From the NCBI GenBank assembly GCA_964519885.1, contig CAZFLX010000010.1, forward strand, positions 1-64,000: a stretch of DNA of 64,000 nucleotides. Reading direction: 5' to 3'. The notes below the pieces were generated by a model, which saw nothing but the letters and a program-made list of their open reading frames with translations, had not been told where the DNA came from and did not search any database. Of this stretch, positions 61,016 through 64,000 are shown piece by piece. Numbering within the stretch: position 1 is the first letter of the stretch; each line of letters opens with the position of its first letter. The DNA is from GCA-002282575 sp964519885 (lineage in GTDB: Bacteria > Pseudomonadota > Gammaproteobacteria > Thiomicrospirales > Thiomicrospiraceae). The position numbers and the translations under genes are program-made.

Positions 61016-61564
61016 ATGCGTTCGCAAAATGTACGTTGGTTCTCTGGTGTACTCTTAACAGCTATGTTATCGGTGACTGCTTCGTCGGTATTTGCTGAAG
61101 AGGTCAAGGTGCGTGTGGTGAATGTGGCTAAATTGTTAGATCAGGCACCACAAGCAAAGGATGCTTCTGCTGCGTTGGAGCGTGAGTTTGCGCCGCAACA
61201 ACGAGAGTTGAACAAGCTGAATGATGAAATTGATAAGTTAGCCAAAGATTACGAGAAAAGCAAAGCGGTGATGAGTGAAGCGCAACGCGATGTGAAAGAG
61301 CGTGATATCGTGATGAAAAAGCGCGATTTACAGCGTCGTCGTAATGACGTGCAGGAGTTGCTGAATATTCGTCGTAATGAAGAGCTGTCTAAATTACAAG
61401 ATTTGGTTAATATCGCCATTAAAGCGGTTGGTGAGCGTGATGGTTATGACTTGGTGCTTTACGATGGTATCGCTTACACCCGAGACAGTATCGACATCAC
61501 GCCAACCGTGCTGAATTATTTAGCCAGTGAAGCGGACAAACGTAAAAATTTGAATAAGCCTTAA
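61016..61564 (+). CDS. skp: Periplasmic chaperone Skp (OmpH)
   Basis: Skp is a trimeric jellyfish-shaped chaperone for outer-membrane proteins. This 182-residue protein has a signal peptide ending SSVFAEE (about 28). A small beta core (VRVVNVAKLLDQAPQAKD) follows, then a long charged helical hairpin (about 55-135) and the returning strand YDLVLYDGIAYT. Sequence is weakly conserved in the family, and position between bamA and lpxD confirms it. Confidence 0.95.
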   Translation: MRSQNVRWFSGVLLTAMLSVTASSVFAEEVKVRVVNVAKLLDQAPQAKDASAALEREFAPQQRELNKLNDEIDKLAKDYEKSKAVMSEAQRDVKERDIVMKKRDLQRRRNDVQELLNIRRNEELSKLQDLVNIAIKAVGERDGYDLVLYDGIAYTRDSIDITPTVLNYLASEADKRKNLNKP

Positions 61565-61577
61565 TTGGTGAGTGGAT

Positions 61578-62627
61578 ATGGAACTGACTCTTGGCTATTT
61601 GGCTGACACCTTAAAAGTCGAACTTCGTGGCGACCGTGACTATCGGGTTAATTCAGTAGCGACTTTGGCTCAAGCGCAACCCAGTCAACTGAGCTTCTTA
61701 TCTAACAGTAAATATCAAACTTATCTCGCCAGCTGTCATGCTGGCGTTGTCATTTTGTCACCAAAAGATGTCGATGCTTGGTCGGGTAATGCTTTGATCG
61801 CTGCTAATCCTTATCTGGTTTATGCCAAAGCCGCCAGTTTACTACATCCCAAACCTCAACCCAGGGTAGGTGTGCATGCGAAGGCGTATGTTGATGCTTC
61901 TGCGAGTTTAGCAGAAGGTGTGAGTGTAGATGTGGGGGCTGTGATTCATGCCCATGCTAAAATTGGAGCCCATTCAGTGATTGGTGCTAACACGGTGATC
62001 GATCGTGGTGTGGTGATTGGTGAAGGGTGTTGGATTGCCCCCAATGTGACCATTCTTCACGATTGTGTGTTGGGAAATGAGGTGACGATTGAATCGGGCG
62101 CCGTAATTGGTAGTGAAGGTTTTGGTTGGGCAAAAAATGGCCATGAGTGGGTTAAGGTGCCTCAGTTAGGACGTGTCATGATTGGTGATCGTGTTTCGAT
62201 TGGTGCTAATACCTGTTTAGATCGAGGGGCGATTGAAGACACAGTGTTGGAAGCCGGTGTGAAGCTCGACAACTTGATTCAAATTGCCCACAATGTCACC
62301 TTAGGAGAGCATACAGCTATGGCTGGTTCTTCGGGTGTTGCAGGTAGTACCAAAGTGGGTAAGCGCTGCACTGTCGCAGGATTGGCAGGTATTGCAGGCC
62401 ATTTAACTATTTCTGATGATGTTCATGTTACGGCCATGACCATGGTTAGTCATTCCATTCATGAAGCCGGAGTTTATTCAGGCAATATTTCAGCTGATGA
62501 TAACGCCAGCTGGCGTAAAAACGTGGCAAGGTTTAAGCAACTCGATGCCATGGCACGACGTCTGAAACAGTTAGAAAAACGCGTTGCTGAATCGACAGAA
62601 GATGCACAAAAACCCGTAAGCGATTAG
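61578..62627 (+). CDS. lpxD: UDP-3-O-acylglucosamine N-acyltransferase
   Basis: LpxD adds the second hydroxyacyl chain in lipid A synthesis. This 349-residue protein has the N-terminal uridine-binding domain (about 1-100; LSFLSNSKYQTYL) and a left-handed beta-helix of hexapeptide repeats. The catalytic His lies in NLIQIAHNVTLGEHTAM, and a C-terminal helix follows. ATG 61578 is preferred to GTG 61572 because GGTGAG lies 5 nt before it. Confidence 0.97.
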   Translation: MELTLGYLADTLKVELRGDRDYRVNSVATLAQAQPSQLSFLSNSKYQTYLASCHAGVVILSPKDVDAWSGNALIAANPYLVYAKAASLLHPKPQPRVGVHAKAYVDASASLAEGVSVDVGAVIHAHAKIGAHSVIGANTVIDRGVVIGEGCWIAPNVTILHDCVLGNEVTIESGAVIGSEGFGWAKNGHEWVKVPQLGRVMIGDRVSIGANTCLDRGAIEDTVLEAGVKLDNLIQIAHNVTLGEHTAMAGSSGVAGSTKVGKRCTVAGLAGIAGHLTISDDVHVTAMTMVSHSIHEAGVYSGNISADDNASWRKNVARFKQLDAMARRLKQLEKRVAESTEDAQKPVSD

Positions 62628-62681
62628 AATAGTCGCTTATAAGAAACAACAATACCAAATTATGCCGAAAGGGTTTAACCA

Positions 62682-63125
62682 ATGATCATGCGCATCGAAG
62701 ATATTTTTCAGTATTTACCTCATCGTTATCCGTTTTTATTGATTGATCGCGTGACTGAAATGAAAGAAATGGAATACCTGAAAGGTTATAAAAACATCAC
62801 CTTTAATGAGCCACAGTTCACGGGTCATTTTCCAGATCATCCGATTATGCCAGGGGTGATGATTATTGAAGCTATGGCGCAAGCGACAGGGATTTTGGCG
62901 TTTAAATCTAGTGCTAGTAAGCCGAACGAAAATTCTATTTACTATTTAGTTGGTGTAGATAATTGTCGTTTCCGTCAGCCAACGGTTCCCGGTGATCGCT
63001 TAGATTTTCATGTACAGGTGGTTTCGACCAAGCGTGGTGTGTGGAAGTTTAACGCTGAAACTCATGTTGACGGTAAATTAATCGCCAGTGCTGATTTAAT
63101 GTGTGCTGAGAGGGAAGTTGTTTGA
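62682..63125 (+). CDS. fabZ: 3-hydroxyacyl-ACP dehydratase FabZ
   Basis: FabZ dehydrates 3-hydroxyacyl-ACP in fatty acid elongation and competes with LpxA and LpxD for hydroxyacyl-ACP. This 147-residue hotdog-fold protein has LPHRYPFLLIDRV, the active-site His in GHFPDHPIMPGVMIIEAMAQ with catalytic Glu, and CRFRQPTVPGD. Its TGA overlaps the TTG start of lpxA. Confidence 0.98.
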   Translation: MIMRIEDIFQYLPHRYPFLLIDRVTEMKEMEYLKGYKNITFNEPQFTGHFPDHPIMPGVMIIEAMAQATGILAFKSSASKPNENSIYYLVGVDNCRFRQPTVPGDRLDFHVQVVSTKRGVWKFNAETHVDGKLIASADLMCAEREVV

Positions 63126-63892
63126 TTCACCCGACCGCCATTATCGACCCCAAAGCTGAACTGGCAGCCAATGTCAGTGTTGGCGCTTTTTCGATTATTG
63201 GTGCGGGTGTTCGAATCGATGAAGGAACAGTGGTTGGTCCTCATGTCGTTATTGATGGTCCAACGCAGATTGGCAAGCGTAATCATATTTTTCAGTTTGC
63301 TTCAGTGGGGGCAGAGCCACAAGATAAGAAATATCGTGGCGAACCAACACGTTTGGTCATCGGTGATGATAATACCATTCGGGAAAATGTCACCTTAAAT
63401 CGTGGCACCATTCAAGATCGCGGTGAAACCACCATTGGTAGTCGAAATTGGATCATGGCCGGCGTACACATTGCCCATGATTGTGTCGTGGGCAATGACA
63501 CCATTTTTGCCAATGCGGTTGCTTTGGCCGGTCATGTGATTGTTGAAGACTACGCTATTTTGGGCGGTTATACCCTTGTGCATCAATTCTGTCGTATTGG
63601 TGAGCATAGTTTCTGTGGCATGGGTAGTGTCATTAATCAAGATGTGCCGACTTTTGTCACCGTCTCGGGTAATTTAGCACGTCCGCATGGCATTAATAGT
63701 GAAGGCCTCAAACGTCGTGGTTTTAGCGCTGAACAGATTTCAGTGATTAAACGCGCGTATCGTACTTTGTATCGCTCAAGCACACCATTAGAAAGTGCTA
63801 TTCTGTCGATGCTGGCTCAAGAAGATCCCACCGATGTGTTGCAACCTTTGATTGCTTTTTTACAATCGGCGACTCGTGGCATCGTTCGTTGA
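63122..63892 (+). CDS. lpxA: UDP-N-acetylglucosamine acyltransferase
   Basis: LpxA performs the first acylation in lipid A synthesis. This 256-residue protein starts with TTG (IHPTAIIDPKAELA) inside the fabZ stop. Hexapeptide repeats form the beta-helix, the catalytic His is in VHIAHDCVVGN, and the acyl-chain region includes GGYTLVHQFCRIGEH. The C-terminal helical part (FSAEQISVIKRAYRTLYR) is typical. Confidence 0.98.
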   Translation: MIHPTAIIDPKAELAANVSVGAFSIIGAGVRIDEGTVVGPHVVIDGPTQIGKRNHIFQFASVGAEPQDKKYRGEPTRLVIGDDNTIRENVTLNRGTIQDRGETTIGSRNWIMAGVHIAHDCVVGNDTIFANAVALAGHVIVEDYAILGGYTLVHQFCRIGEHSFCGMGSVINQDVPTFVTVSGNLARPHGINSEGLKRRGFSAEQISVIKRAYRTLYRSSTPLESAILSMLAQEDPTDVLQPLIAFLQSATRGIVR

Positions 63893-64000
63893 TTCTCCTA
63901 AACTGGTGGTGTTGTTAGCTGCCGAACCTTCAGCAGATGCTTTGGGTGCGAGCATGGCTCAGTTTTGGAAATATCAAGATCCGAGTGTGCGTTTGGTGGG
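63876..64000 (+). CDS. lpxB: Lipid-A-disaccharide synthase, N-terminal fragment
   Basis: Only about 41 codons lie in the window; the gene runs off the end. The readable part is KLVVLLAAEPSADALGA, corresponding to the N-terminal glycosyltransferase strand and loop that reads GE-x-SGD-x-LGA in most LpxB. Position directly after lpxA is the usual one. The start is uncertain: GTG 63876 overlaps lpxA by 17 nt and is the last start codon upstream in this frame. Confidence 0.75.
   Translation, partial: MASFVDSPKLVVLLAAEPSADALGASMAQFWKYQDPSVRLV

Noticed and set aside
1..64000. CRISPR arrays, insertion sequences, prophage or defence genes
   Set aside because: I saw no regularly spaced repeats, transposase, integrase or phage genes on either strand.

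Overview
The window is a chromosomal segment of a gammaproteobacterium. The evidence is the gene order rpsB-tsf-pyrH-frr-uppS-cdsA-rseP-bamA-skp-lpxD-fabZ-lpxA-lpxB, the lptD-surA-pdxA-rsmA-apaG-apaH operon, NtrB/NtrC with GlnD, a four-cysteine FNR, and the AmgK-MurU cell-wall recycling pair. The genus cannot be fixed from sequence alone. A free-living, motile, facultatively anaerobic aquatic organism is a fair guess. Genes are tightly packed, with many 1-17 nt overlaps (ATGA, GTGA, TTGA) and several GTG and TTG starts.

Layout. 0-0.9 kb: an AT-rich lipoprotein gene beside tRNA-Ser(GGA), possibly the edge of an acquired segment. 0.9-5.4 kb: a calcium-loop protein, ntrBC and a methyltransferase-like gene. 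5.4-5.7 kb: two overlapping tiny membrane-protein genes. 5.8-11.8 kb: DUF1415 protein, YheS, a periplasmic-sensing diguanylate cyclase, a 50-residue membrane protein and hemN. 12-21.3 kb: a chemosensory and signalling block with two chemoreceptors, a REC-PAS-kinase-REC-Hpt hybrid, a CheY-like protein and a CheB-CheR fusion. The CheB-CheR fusion is cut off at about 21.28 kb, exactly where a convergent photolyase-like gene is also cut off. 22-28 kb: a DUF2256 protein, a HIT protein, cobS, lgt-thyA-folA and a third chemoreceptor. 28-34.7 kb (minus strand): the lptD operon. 34.7-41.3 kb: amgK, tpx, murU, yaaA, an O-methyltransferase, a CorC/HlyC-type protein and mgtE. 41.4-44.4 kb: kdnA-kdnB-kdsB, which together should make CMP-8-amino-Kdo for lipopolysaccharide. 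44.4-47.6 kb: fnr, a noncoding interval carrying a perfect FNR box and a terminator, and a kinase/NarL-type regulator pair. 47.7-52.5 kb: dapD, a VOC protein, glnD and map. 52.5-64 kb: the rpsB to lpxB run, with dxr absent from its usual place between cdsA and rseP.

The genes converge on three themes. The first is outer-membrane building: LptD, SurA, BamA, Skp, RseP, LpxD/A/B, FabZ, the Kdo8N genes and Lgt. The second is signal transduction and taxis. The third is nitrogen and oxygen control through NtrBC/GlnD and FNR.

The observations most worth testing are four. (1) A 66-nt candidate FNR-activated small RNA just downstream of fnr. (2) A second perfect FNR box over the fnr promoter. (3) The double-truncation junction near 21.28 kb. 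(4) The Kdo8N gene cluster.
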